Assembly (NCBI GenBank): GCA_042408445.1 | Contig: JBHORC010000031.1 | Span: forward strand, 1 to 38,006 | Direction of reading: 5' to 3' | Source: CF-46 sp042408445 | GTDB taxonomy: Bacteria > Chloroflexota > Limnocylindria > Limnocylindrales > CSP1-4 | Length of the DNA: 38,006 nucleotides | Position numbers and translations under genes: made by a program | Notes under the pieces: generated by a model | Told to the model about the DNA's origin: nothing | Database searches by the model: none | The model's input: the letters and a program-made list of their open reading frames with translations, nothing else | Shown: one piece after another, positions 1 to 6,813 of the stretch | How positions within the stretch are numbered: the first letter of the stretch is position 1 | Layout of the letters: every line of letters begins with the position of its first letter

Positions 1-274
1 TCGCGGGACTGGTCCGGACGGCCGCCGCGGGCGCGGCCGGACCCCCACCGAGCGCCGGGGCCAGCGCGCGGGCAAGCGCGGCGGCTTCGCGGCGACCCGT
101 GGCATTGAGTGGCGGATCGGCTCGACCGCACCAGCGCTGTCCGGTCCACGCGGTCGAGGCATGACGGACGAGCAGGACGGAATGGCGGAGAGGCGCGCCT
201 GGCGCGCGCCCGGCGGCGCGGAAGGTCCGGTCCGGTGCAGCGTCGGCTGTTTCGACGGACGCCCTCGCCCTCAC
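1..274 (-). CDS. CobC-like histidine phosphatase, 3' end missing
   Basis: The minus-strand frame is open from a GTG at 274 to the window edge, giving 91 codons of a longer gene. It contains the histidine phosphatase signature: a hydrophobic strand, then LLVRHAST with the phospho-accepting His in R-H, then GRADPPLNATGRREAAALA, the usual 'GR.D.PL...G..QA..LA' stretch of the phosphoglycerate mutase superfamily. The common RHG is RHA here. It lies 26 nt after cobU and follows cobS, so the likely role is alpha-ribazole-5'-phosphate phosphatase (CobC), the last step of nucleotide-loop assembly. A generic phosphatase is possible. No strong Shine-Dalgarno precedes the GTG and the N-terminus before the motif is about 30 residues of low complexity, so the start is uncertain. 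Confidence 0.7.
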   Translation of the reverse strand, partial: MRARASVETADAAPDRTFRAAGRAPGAPLRHSVLLVRHASTAWTGQRWCGRADPPLNATGRREAAALARALAPALGGGPAAPAAAVRTSPA

Positions 275-300
275 ACCTGCCCGGTCGCGCGCAGCCGCGG

Positions 301-843
301 TCACTGGCCGGCCTCCTCGTCGAGGCGGAACGCGCGGCCCGCGACCGTGAACCACGCTTCGTCCGAGTCCGCGACGAGCCGCTGGTGGGCGATCCCGAGG
401 AGATCCCGGAACGCCCGCCCGAGTGGATCCATCGGCACCAGCCCAAGTCCCACCTCGTCGCTCACGACGATCACCGGCCCGTCGTGGCGCCGGACGGCGG
501 CGCGGAACGCCTCGATCGGCCCATCCAGGACCGCGTCCAGCCGCGACGGGTCCGTCAGCAGCTGGCTGACCCAGAGCGTGAGACCGTCGACGAGGAGCGT
601 CACTCCGGGAGCTGCTGCCTGGACAGCTTCGGGCAGCTCGATGCCCGGCTCGACCGTCGACCAGTCGGCGGGCCGATCCGCCCGATGGAGCGCGATCCGG
701 TCCTCGAGCTCCGGGTCGTTGCGAAGCGCGGTCGCGAAGTACGCGACGGCGCCGCCGGCGGCGAGGGCGGTCGCCCGCTCGCGACCGAACCGGCTCTTGC
801 CACTCCGGGTCCCACCGAGAACGACGACGAGCGGCCGGCTCAT
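301..843 (-). CDS. cobU: Adenosylcobinamide kinase / guanylyltransferase (CobU/CobP)
   Basis: This 180-residue protein phosphorylates adenosylcobinamide and transfers GMP to it, giving adenosylcobinamide-GDP for CobS. The P-loop GGTRSGKS is at residues 10-17. The family's guanylylated His matches H53 in LHRADRPADW. Further family blocks are VDGLTLWVSQLL (usually VDCLTLW) and VSDEVGLGLVPMDPLGRAFRDLLG. Length is normal for CobU. The ATG overlaps the cobS stop by 4 nt (ATGA), so translation is probably coupled. The gene belongs to the riboswitch-led corrinoid operon, downstream of the BtuFCD-like importer, which points to cobinamide salvage rather than complete de novo synthesis; no ring-synthesis gene is in this window. 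Confidence 0.95.
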   Translation of the reverse strand: MSRPLVVVLGGTRSGKSRFGRERATALAAGGAVAYFATALRNDPELEDRIALHRADRPADWSTVEPGIELPEAVQAAAPGVTLLVDGLTLWVSQLLTDPSRLDAVLDGPIEAFRAAVRRHDGPVIVVSDEVGLGLVPMDPLGRAFRDLLGIAHQRLVADSDEAWFTVAGRAFRLDEEAGQ

Positions 844-1646
844 CCGACGAGCGCGAATGCGACGAGGACGGCCGCGACGGTGACCTCGATGACGGCGCCA
901 TAGCCATCGCCATCGAGCTGCCGGCGGAGCCGGACGATCGCCGCGCCGACGACGCCCGCCGCGCCGAGACCCAGCACGGTCGCGATCAGGACGCGCGGCC
1001 CGGCGACCTCGACGAGGACCAGCTCGACCACGAGGAGCGAGAGGAACGCCACGGCCGCGTCCGCGCCCGTGACGGCTTCCGAGAACCAGGCCGCGAGGCC
1101 GTGCCGCGGGGATCGGGCACGGCCGACGGCCACCGCCCAGATCGGTGCCGTCGCCCGGGAGGCGACCGCCGCCGCGACGACGGCGCACGCCGCAACGAGG
1201 ACGTCGCGCGCGGCGAGGTCGCCCAGCGCCACGACATCGAGAGCGAGAGAGACGGCGATCGCGGTCACGCCCGCCGTGCCGGCTCGCGGATCCGTTCGCG
1301 CGGGATCTGCGCGACCAGGCGGCGCGGCGAGGGCATCGGCCGTGTCGGCGAGGCCGTCGAGATGGAACGCCCCGGCGAGCACCTGGAGCACGGCCATCGC
1401 CGCGACGGCACCGATGAGCGGATGTGCCGCCCCGAGCAGCGCGAGCGGGACGGCCGCCGCACCGCCGAGCAGGAGCCCGACGAGGCCGAACGCAGCCGCA
1501 CCCGTCCGCTCCCGACCGGCGACCAACCCGCGAACGGGGAGCCGGGTGAGGAATGCGACGGCCGCAGCGAGCTCCTGGAACCCTGCGCCAGCCCGGTCAC
1601 GCAGATCGGGGGCGCGGCGCGGTTCGTCCGTCACGAGCTCAGGCAT
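840..1646 (-). CDS. cobS: Adenosylcobinamide-GDP ribazoletransferase (cobalamin synthase CobS)
   Basis: A 268-residue polytopic inner-membrane enzyme that joins adenosylcobinamide-GDP and alpha-ribazole (phosphate) to make adenosylcobalamin. After FLTRLPV near residue 32, the family signature FHLDGLADTADAL lies at residues 94-106; its acidic residues bind metal. The usual 'R..IM.D...G..G' block is weaker (RTDPRAGTAG, 117-126). About six or seven hydrophobic segments are visible. I chose the ATG at 1646 instead of an upstream GTG at 1790, because the extension would lie inside the ATPase gene and reads as low-complexity Arg/Pro sequence. With this start it overlaps the ATPase gene by 8 nt, and its stop overlaps cobU. 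Confidence 0.93.
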   Translation of the reverse strand: MPELVTDEPRRAPDLRDRAGAGFQELAAAVAFLTRLPVRGLVAGRERTGAAAFGLVGLLLGGAAAVPLALLGAAHPLIGAVAAMAVLQVLAGAFHLDGLADTADALAAPPGRADPARTDPRAGTAGVTAIAVSLALDVVALGDLAARDVLVAACAVVAAAVASRATAPIWAVAVGRARSPRHGLAAWFSEAVTGADAAVAFLSLLVVELVLVEVAGPRVLIATVLGLGAAGVVGAAIVRLRRQLDGDGYGAVIEVTVAAVLVAFALVG

Positions 1647-2484
1647 CTCGGGCGTCGTCGCGCGAGGCCGCGGCCGCGGGACTCCGCCACGGTCCGTCGG
1701 GAAGCCATGCCGGATCGACGCCGAAGACGCTCCGGATCCGGTCGCCGTCCAGCGCGTCGGCAGGCGTGCCGTCGGCAACCACTCGACCACCGTCGACCAC
1801 GACGATGCGGGCCATCCGCTGCGAGGCGAGGTGGAGATCGTGGAGGACGGTCACGATCGTTCGGCCGTCGCGCTCGTTCAGATCGGCGAGGAGGTCCATG
1901 ACATCGAACTGGTGGCGGATGTCGAGATGGACCGTCGGCTCGTCGAGCATCACGATCGGCGCGGCCTGAGCGATGGCGACCGCGAGCAGGACGAGCTGCC
2001 GCTCGCCCAGCGAGAGCTCGCGAACGTCGCGGCCGATGAGCCGGCCGAGCCCGACCCGTTCGATCGCGGCCGCGACCGCGGCCCGGTCCTCGTCGCGCAG
2101 ACCGCGGAGCCGATCCTCGAACGGCAGCCGCCCGAGGCTCACGACCATCTCGACGGTGGCCGAGAACGGCAGGCTCGACGGCTGGGGAACGACGGCGATC
2201 CGCCGCGCGATCTCCTCACGCGACATCGATCCGATGCTGCGACCCGCGACGAGGATCTCGCCGGCGCTCGGCGGCAGCAGGCCGGTCAGCAGGCGGAGGA
2301 GCGTCGACTTCCCGGCACCGTTCGGTCCCACGATCGCCAGCCGGTCGCCGACCCGGACCTGGAGGTCGACGGCGTGGAGCGCCTCGCGGTCGCCGTAGCG
2401 GGCCGAGACACCGCGCAGCTCGAGGGCGAGGGCTGTCGCGTCCGCGGGCTCGACGCCGCGCGCCGCGGCCACGTCCAGGCTCAC
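1639..2484 (-). CDS. btuD: Corrinoid (BtuD/FecE-type) ABC transporter ATP-binding protein
   Basis: This 281-residue ATPase energises the adjacent permease. Walker A GPNGAGKS is at residues 53-60, the Q-loop at Q101, the signature LSLGERQ at 158-164 (a variant of LSGGQ), Walker B IVMLDEP at 177-183 and the H-loop His at 215 (VLHDLHLA). The order and spacing fit the FecE/BtuD/FhuC subfamily. The GTG start at 2484 overlaps the permease stop (GTGA). A siderophore or haem substrate cannot be excluded from the protein alone. A cobalamin riboswitch upstream and cobS-cobU downstream make vitamin B12 or cobinamide the best inference. Confidence 0.93.
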   Translation of the reverse strand: MSLDVAAARGVEPADATALALELRGVSARYGDREALHAVDLQVRVGDRLAIVGPNGAGKSTLLRLLTGLLPPSAGEILVAGRSIGSMSREEIARRIAVVPQPSSLPFSATVEMVVSLGRLPFEDRLRGLRDEDRAAVAAAIERVGLGRLIGRDVRELSLGERQLVLLAVAIAQAAPIVMLDEPTVHLDIRHQFDVMDLLADLNERDGRTIVTVLHDLHLASQRMARIVVVDGGRVVADGTPADALDGDRIRSVFGVDPAWLPDGPWRSPAAAASRDDARDA

Positions 2485-3566
2485 AGCTCGTACCCGCGCT
2501 GCGCCTGCCGGAGCAGCGCGAGGAAGAACGGGGCGCCGATCACGGCCGTGATCACGCCAACGGGAAGCTCGCCGAGGAGACGGGCGATGAGGTCGGCGAC
2601 GACCATCAGGATCGCGCCGCCGATCGCGGACAGCGGCAGGACGAGCCGCGCGTTGGGCCCGACCAGGAGCCGGACGACGTGCGGCACGACGAGCCCCACG
2701 AACCCGATCAGGCCGCTGATCGCAACGGCCGCCGCCGTGATCAGGCTCGCGAGCCCGACCAGGATGGCGCGTTCCCGTCGGACGTCGACACCGAGGTGCA
2801 CGGCGGTCTCTTCGCCGAGCAGCAGGCCGTTGATCGCGCGAGCCCGGACGAGGATCAAGGCGGACGCGATCAGGATGATCGGCACGGCCCCGACGAGCTG
2901 GTCCCACCCGGCGTGGTCGAACGAGCCAAGGAGGTACGAGAAGATCTGGCGGAGCGCGGCGCCGGACAGGTACATCGCGAGCGCGAGCCCGGCGGCAAGC
3001 AGCGACCCGAGCGCGTACCCCGTCAGGAGGAGGCTCGTCAGCGGCGCGGCGCCCGCGACCCGCGCCAGCCGATAGACGACGAACACGGCCGACAGTGCGC
3101 CGATGAAGGCGAGTGTCTGAAGCAGGCCGAAGGCGAGGATCTCGATCCGGATCGGGATCAGCACGGCGATCGCGGCACCCAGCGCCGCGCCGGACGCGGT
3201 CCCGAGCACGTACGGGTCGGCGAGCGGGTTCCGGAGCAGGCCCTGGAACGTCGCCCCGGCGACGGCGAGCCCGAGACCGACGATCGCCGCCTCGAGGACG
3301 CGCGGCAGCCGGAGATCCCAGACGATCGTCTCGGCCGTCGCCGACCGCACACCGACGTCGAGGCCGAGGAGCCGATGAGCGAGGATCGCGATCGTGTCGC
3401 CGGGCGCGACCGCGACCGTTCCGAGTCCCACCGCCGCCAGGACGGCCACGACGAGGACGACCAGGCCGCTCGCGGCGATCGTGGCCGGTCGCCGCGCGTG
3501 GGGAACCGGCGCGAAGGGACGCGCGCCGGCGAGGGCATCGCCGGGCCGCACGGCCGTCGTCCTCAC
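2481..3566 (-). CDS. btuC: Corrinoid (BtuC/FecCD-type) ABC transporter permease
   Basis: An integral membrane permease of 361 residues from the GTG at 3566, with about ten hydrophobic segments. FecCD/BtuC landmarks include DLRLPRVLEAAIVGLGLAVAG, FQGLLRNPLADPYVLG, and the C-terminal GFVGLVVPHVVR followed by LGELPVGVITAVIGAPFF. That last stretch, with LLR close behind it, is close to invariant in the family. The start is uncertain. The GTG at 3566 has a GGAG four bases upstream and gives a normal length. Another in-frame GTG at 3662 would overlap btuF by 32 nt and add a Pro/Arg-rich leader. It works with the BtuF-like lipoprotein upstream and the ATPase downstream. Confidence 0.92.
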   Translation of the reverse strand: MRTTAVRPGDALAGARPFAPVPHARRPATIAASGLVVLVVAVLAAVGLGTVAVAPGDTIAILAHRLLGLDVGVRSATAETIVWDLRLPRVLEAAIVGLGLAVAGATFQGLLRNPLADPYVLGTASGAALGAAIAVLIPIRIEILAFGLLQTLAFIGALSAVFVVYRLARVAGAAPLTSLLLTGYALGSLLAAGLALAMYLSGAALRQIFSYLLGSFDHAGWDQLVGAVPIILIASALILVRARAINGLLLGEETAVHLGVDVRRERAILVGLASLITAAAVAISGLIGFVGLVVPHVVRLLVGPNARLVLPLSAIGGAILMVVADLIARLLGELPVGVITAVIGAPFFLALLRQAQRGYEL

Positions 3567-3630
3567 CGGGCTCCGGCGCGGCGCTGCCCGCGCGGACGGC
3601 CCCGGACGCGTCGGCGTGGCCGCCGGGAGG

Positions 3631-4722
3631 TCACCCGCCGTACCCGGATCCAGCCGACGCACCGGCCGAGGCAGCCGCGGACGCCGCGGGTCCGAGATGC
3701 AGCTCGGGGTGGATCGCCTGGACCAGCAGGAGGAGGCCGTCGCCGAGCCGCGGGCCGGGCCGTGTCACAACGATGTCGTCGATGCCGACGATCGCCTTGT
3801 TCTTCACCGCCGTCAGGCCGGCCCAGCCCGGCCGCTTCGCGACCGCACTCGCGGTCACGCCGTACGCCGAGTCGCCGAGGATGATCAGCTGCGGGTCCGC
3901 CTGGACCAGCTTCTCGACCGGCATGTCCCACGTCGTCGCGCTGCCGGTCGTGATCGGCGTCCCGCCGGCGAGCGAGATCATCTGGGCGTACACGGACTGG
4001 TCGGCGATCCCGAAGATCGACGGCTGATCGCCGGTCTCGTAGAAGACGCGCGGCTTCGTCGCGCTGGCCGTGGCGTCGGCGACCTGCTGAAACTGGGCGC
4101 GGAGCGAGGCCACGAGGCCGTCCGCTGCGTCAGCCTCGCCGACCGCATCGCCCGTCAGCTCGATGTCCTTGTACACCCCGTCGACGTCGGCAGCGTAGAC
4201 GGCCAGCACGGGGACCTTCAGCGAGCGCAGCTTGTCGATCGCCTCCGGCTGCGTCCCGCCGTTCGCTCCGGCAATCACGAGATCCGTGCCGAGGCCCACG
4301 ATCTTCTCGACGTCGACGCCGGAGAACGTCCCGACGATGGGCAGGCTCGATGCCTCCGGCGGGAAGTTCGCGACATCCTCGACCTTGCCGACGAGCCGGT
4401 CGCCGGCGCCCAGCTCGTAGAGGATCTCGGTCTCGGCCGGCGTGAGGGAGACGATCTTCGTCGGCTCCCTGGTCAGTGTGATCGACGTCCCGTCGTCGCC
4501 GGTGAGGGTGACCGGGAAGGCCGGGCTCGGCGCCACGGACGCAACCGGAGCCACCGTGGCAGTCGCCGCGGGCGCGAGGGATCCGGTCGCGTTCGCGGGG
4601 GTCGTCGGCGCCGGGGACGTACCCGCGGCACATGCAGCAAGGACGAGGCTCAGCGCGGCGGCAGCGAACGCGGGCGCGCGGCGAACGAGGGAATCGGGAA
4701 GCGGGGCAGGCAGGGCGGACAC
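3631..4722 (-). CDS. btuF: Corrinoid-binding lipoprotein (BtuF/FecB-type)
   Basis: The periplasmic or surface-anchored substrate-binding component, 363 residues from the GTG at 4722. A signal peptide ends in a lipobox (LAAC, Cys31), followed by an Ala/Thr/Pro linker and then the class III binding fold. Recognisable blocks are TKIVSLTPAETEILYELGAG, LVGKVEDVANFP, the PIVGTFSGVDVEKIVGLGTDLVIA segment, and a C-terminal lobe with WAGLTAVKNKAIVGID. An Ala/Gly/Ser-rich tail ends the protein. A longer frame opens with a GTG near 4929, but that start lies inside the riboswitch and is rejected. The chosen start falls just after the terminator hairpin, as expected for a riboswitch-controlled gene. Confidence 0.92.
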   Translation of the reverse strand: MSALPAPLPDSLVRRAPAFAAAALSLVLAACAAGTSPAPTTPANATGSLAPAATATVAPVASVAPSPAFPVTLTGDDGTSITLTREPTKIVSLTPAETEILYELGAGDRLVGKVEDVANFPPEASSLPIVGTFSGVDVEKIVGLGTDLVIAGANGGTQPEAIDKLRSLKVPVLAVYAADVDGVYKDIELTGDAVGEADAADGLVASLRAQFQQVADATASATKPRVFYETGDQPSIFGIADQSVYAQMISLAGGTPITTGSATTWDMPVEKLVQADPQLIILGDSAYGVTASAVAKRPGWAGLTAVKNKAIVGIDDIVVTRPGPRLGDGLLLLVQAIHPELHLGPAASAAASAGASAGSGYGG

Positions 4723-4769
4723 GTCAGGCTCCGAGGCAAACGAGGGAGCGAGGGTCCCGGACACAGGAA

Positions 4770-4799
4770 ACCCCTCGCTTCGGACGAGGAAGGAGGGGT
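4770..4799 (-). terminator. Terminator hairpin of the cobalamin riboswitch leader
   Basis: On the transcribed (minus) strand, ACCCCTC (4799-4793) can pair with GAGGGGT (4776-4770), and the 3' side is followed by TT. An inner CCTCG/CGAGG pairing can extend it. It lies between the riboswitch aptamer and the btuF start, the position expected of an expression platform that stops transcription when cobalamin is bound. The U-tract is short, so action as a terminator is inferred. Confidence 0.55.
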
Positions 4800-4849
4800 C
4801 TGTCAGCCGAACGGTCGCATCGTGCCTGCCCTTTCTCACGAAGGTAGAG

Positions 4850-4960
4850 CATCGACCGCGGGCCCGGCGACCGGACTTCCACGCACCCATCGGCGTGGTC
4901 ACCGTAGCGGGACTGTGCCGGACTCTCACCGGCTTCGCGACCCCGCGGCACTCGGAGGTA
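4850..4960 (-). promoter_or_regulatory. Cobalamin (B12) riboswitch aptamer
   Basis: Read on the minus strand, the leader contains the conserved cobalamin-riboswitch core between 4935 and 4899: AAGCCGGTGAGAGTCC, then GGCACAGTCCCGCTACGGTG. This matches the family pattern GAA..GGTG..A.TCC..GC.G..CCCGC.AC.GTGA. A later GGAAGTCCGGTCGCC (about 4880-4866) corresponds to the 'B12 box'. It precedes btuF-btuC-btuD-cobS-cobU, the classical regulon. The exact 5' and 3' limits are estimates. Binding of adenosylcobalamin or a related cobalamin should repress the operon. Confidence 0.93.
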
Positions 4961-4968
4961 GCGGGCGG

Positions 4969-4977
4969 ATGCTAGCA
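4969..4977 (-). promoter_or_regulatory. Extended -10 promoter for the corrinoid operon
   Basis: The minus strand reads TGCTAGCAT, an extended -10 (TGn plus TAGCAT). It would place the transcription start near 4962, just upstream of the riboswitch aptamer. No convincing -35 is visible, as is common with extended -10 promoters. An identical TAGCAT hexamer occurs upstream of pth. Confidence 0.5.
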
Positions 4978-5099
4978 CGGCCCGGAGGCGGAACGGCCCG
5001 CCGAAATCGGCTGGTGATCGGCAGATAAGGGTCGCCTGCAACACTCCCGACCTCGCCTCCCCCGCCGGCAGCTCGTCCGCCGGAGGAGGTCCAGTCCAG

Positions 5100-5858
5100 G
5101 TGATCCATGCTCGTTGGTGGCGCCCGCTCGCGCCGCCGCTGCTCGCGGTCGTCCTGCTGATGGCCGGCTCGGCCGCATCGGCATTCGCCGCGTATCCGGC
5201 ATCCGTCGACGTCAACACGACCGCCTTCAACCCGCCATGCGACGGCGACGCGAACCCGATCGTCCCCAAGATGCAGGCCGGGGCCAAGGCCGCCCTGACC
5301 CGGCTCGGCCATGCGACGTCCGCATTCACGGGCGCCGCCTTCACCCGCGCCGCGACCCTGACCCGAACCCCGAACGATTGGGGCTACTACGTCCACAGCC
5401 ACGGCGACTACTACTGGCACTCCGGCGATGCCCGCCGGTACACCGGCTTCCGTGAGGACTCCGGCGACTGCGTCCAGTCCGTCGTCTTCTCGAAGGACAT
5501 CAAGGCGAAGCGGGCCGGTCGGCAGAGCAACCTCGTCTTCATCTCGACCTGCCACGCCGCCGACGCGAACACCACGATGCCGGACGCGTTCGCGATCCAG
5601 AAGACGAAGTCGTCCGGGGCGGTCGACCAGGGCCCGGAGTTCTACGTCGGCTACGTCGGCGTCCAGTGGGACAGCGACGAGTGGACGTTCGAGCAGCGGT
5701 TCTGGAACGCGCTGGCGGCCGGCAAGGCGGTCGGCGCGGCGTTCGACGTCGCGATGCTCGGCCGGTTCAACGACGCGGGCTTCGACGCGGACTGGTGGGG
5801 CACGTACCAGTGGTCCGGCGTCGCCGGGCCGTGGACGACCTGCAAGCTGTGCAGCTGA
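5100..5858 (+). CDS. Secreted protein with caspase-like (clan CD) His-Gly and Cys motifs
   Basis: A 252-residue exported protein. The GTG start has a strong GGAGGAGGT nine bases upstream. A signal peptide (basic start, hydrophobic core at residues 10-24, cleavage near AFAA) precedes the mature domain. Two blocks stand out: WGYYVHSHGD, giving His101-Gly102 after a hydrophobic strand, and NLVFISTCHAAD, giving Cys151 after another strand. This 'HG - spacer - C' layout, plus a later FWNALAAGKAVGAAFDVA helix, resembles clan CD cysteine peptidases (caspase, gingipain, CHAT-type). Four other Cys (47, 124, 248, 251) may form disulfides. From memory it may belong to a domain of unknown function such as DUF6345, not checked. 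Peptidase activity is inference. It is the first of three co-oriented genes for exported proteins. Confidence 0.75.
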   Translation: MIHARWWRPLAPPLLAVVLLMAGSAASAFAAYPASVDVNTTAFNPPCDGDANPIVPKMQAGAKAALTRLGHATSAFTGAAFTRAATLTRTPNDWGYYVHSHGDYYWHSGDARRYTGFREDSGDCVQSVVFSKDIKAKRAGRQSNLVFISTCHAADANTTMPDAFAIQKTKSSGAVDQGPEFYVGYVGVQWDSDEWTFEQRFWNALAAGKAVGAAFDVAMLGRFNDAGFDADWWGTYQWSGVAGPWTTCKLCS

Positions 5859-5868
5859 GGGCGCGGTG

Positions 5869-6813
5869 ATGAACAGGCACTTCCTCTCGCGTCGCATCTC
5901 GCGTCGCATCTCGCGACGCATCTCCCGCCCGGTCTCCCGCCGACTGTCGCTGGCCGGGATCGCCGCCCTCGCGATCGTCGCCCTCGGCGCGTCGTCCGGA
6001 CAGGCGGCGGACCCGTTTCTCGCCGGCCAACGCTCGACGCGGTCGGTCACGGCGACGTCGCTCCAGGCGGCCCGCGCGCTGGAGCGTGGGCGGCTGCTCG
6101 TGACGGCGCTCGGCGTCCGGGCGGTCCGCCACGAGACGCAGCGTCTCGAGGATCGATTCGACCATCGGGTCGTCGACGAGGTGACCTCGTTCGACGAGAC
6201 GGGCCAAGCGGTCGCGATCAGCCAGTTCGACGTCAATGGCGCCGTCGCGATGTCCGCCGCCCTCGGCTGGCGACAGCCCGGCGCCGCGCACACCGACGCG
6301 GCGGGTGCACTGCAGCGTGCGCTCGCGTTCGGACGATCAGCCGGGATCGTGCCCGCCGGCAAGCCCGTGGTCCGGAGCTCGGCGGGAGCCGGTGGCTGGT
6401 CGATCAGCTGGCCGCGGACCGTTGACGGCGTGCCCGTTCGCGGCGACGGCCTCCGCATCCTCCTCTTCGCCGACGGGTCGTTTCACGGACTGACCCGGAC
6501 GGAGCGGCCGCTCGCGCCCGCGCCGAGCGTCCGGCTCACCCGGGCCGCGGCGACCGCGGCCGCCGAGCGATCCGTTGCGGCACGGACGGGAACGAAGGCC
6601 GGCGACCTCCGCGTCGCTGCCGTCGACCTCGCCTGGGTCGCGCCGACCCGCGACGCGAACGGCGTCGTCCTCGACGCGCCGGACGCGACGCTCCGTCTCG
6701 CCTGGATCGTCCGGTTCGACGCGTCCCCTGGCCTCGCCGATCGCCTTCGCGCCGCGGAGCTGTGGCTGGACGCCGGCGAAGGTCACGACCTCGGAGGCGA
6801 TGTCATCGAATGA
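5869..6813 (+). CDS. Secreted FTP/PepSY propeptide-like protein without a protease domain
   Basis: This 314-residue protein has a signal peptide with an exceptionally Arg-rich n-region (SRRI repeats), a hydrophobic core at about 27-42 and a probable cleavage after GQA46. The mature part resembles the propeptide of thermolysin/fungalysin proteases. Residues 177-206 read W-S-I-S-W-x-x-T-V-D-G-V-P-V-R-G-D and then a strand ending LFADGSF (FTP-like). An Ala-rich helix begins at VRLTRAAATAAAE (221-233, PepSY-like). The end, LRLAWIVRFD to ELWLDAGEGHDLGG (275-310), matches the 'L.y.v....yvDA.tG' close of such propeptides. No HEXXH follows, so no metalloprotease is attached. The ATG at 5869 lies 10 nt after the preceding stop with a GAGGG before it. 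It may be a chaperone or inhibitor for the neighbouring caspase-like protein (inference). Confidence 0.72.
   Translation: MNRHFLSRRISRRISRRISRPVSRRLSLAGIAALAIVALGASSGQAADPFLAGQRSTRSVTATSLQAARALERGRLLVTALGVRAVRHETQRLEDRFDHRVVDEVTSFDETGQAVAISQFDVNGAVAMSAALGWRQPGAAHTDAAGALQRALAFGRSAGIVPAGKPVVRSSAGAGGWSISWPRTVDGVPVRGDGLRILLFADGSFHGLTRTERPLAPAPSVRLTRAAATAAAERSVAARTGTKAGDLRVAAVDLAWVAPTRDANGVVLDAPDATLRLAWIVRFDASPGLADRLRAAELWLDAGEGHDLGGDVIE
5887..5946 (+). repeat. Five 12-bp tandem units inside the signal-peptide n-region
   Basis: Units start at 5887, 5899, 5911, 5923 and 5935. The first two are identical (TCGCGTCGCATC), the third has one change, and the last two are diverged. In frame they encode SRRI, SRRI, SRRI, SRPV, SRRL. 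The period of four codons keeps the frame if copies are gained or lost. Confidence 0.9.

Noticed and set aside
60..110. Fold-back at the left edge similar to the right one
   Set aside because: The first bases read as a continuous histidine phosphatase frame, and I found no reverse-complement copy nearby.
1069..3075. Long plus-strand open frame (668 codons) opposite cobS, btuD and btuC
   Set aside because: It runs antisense to three recognised genes and its translation is low-complexity Ala/Arg/Thr sequence.
4723..4929. Upstream extension of btuF to a GTG at 4929
   Set aside because: The extension would be encoded within the cobalamin riboswitch and terminator, and would bury the lipoprotein signal peptide.
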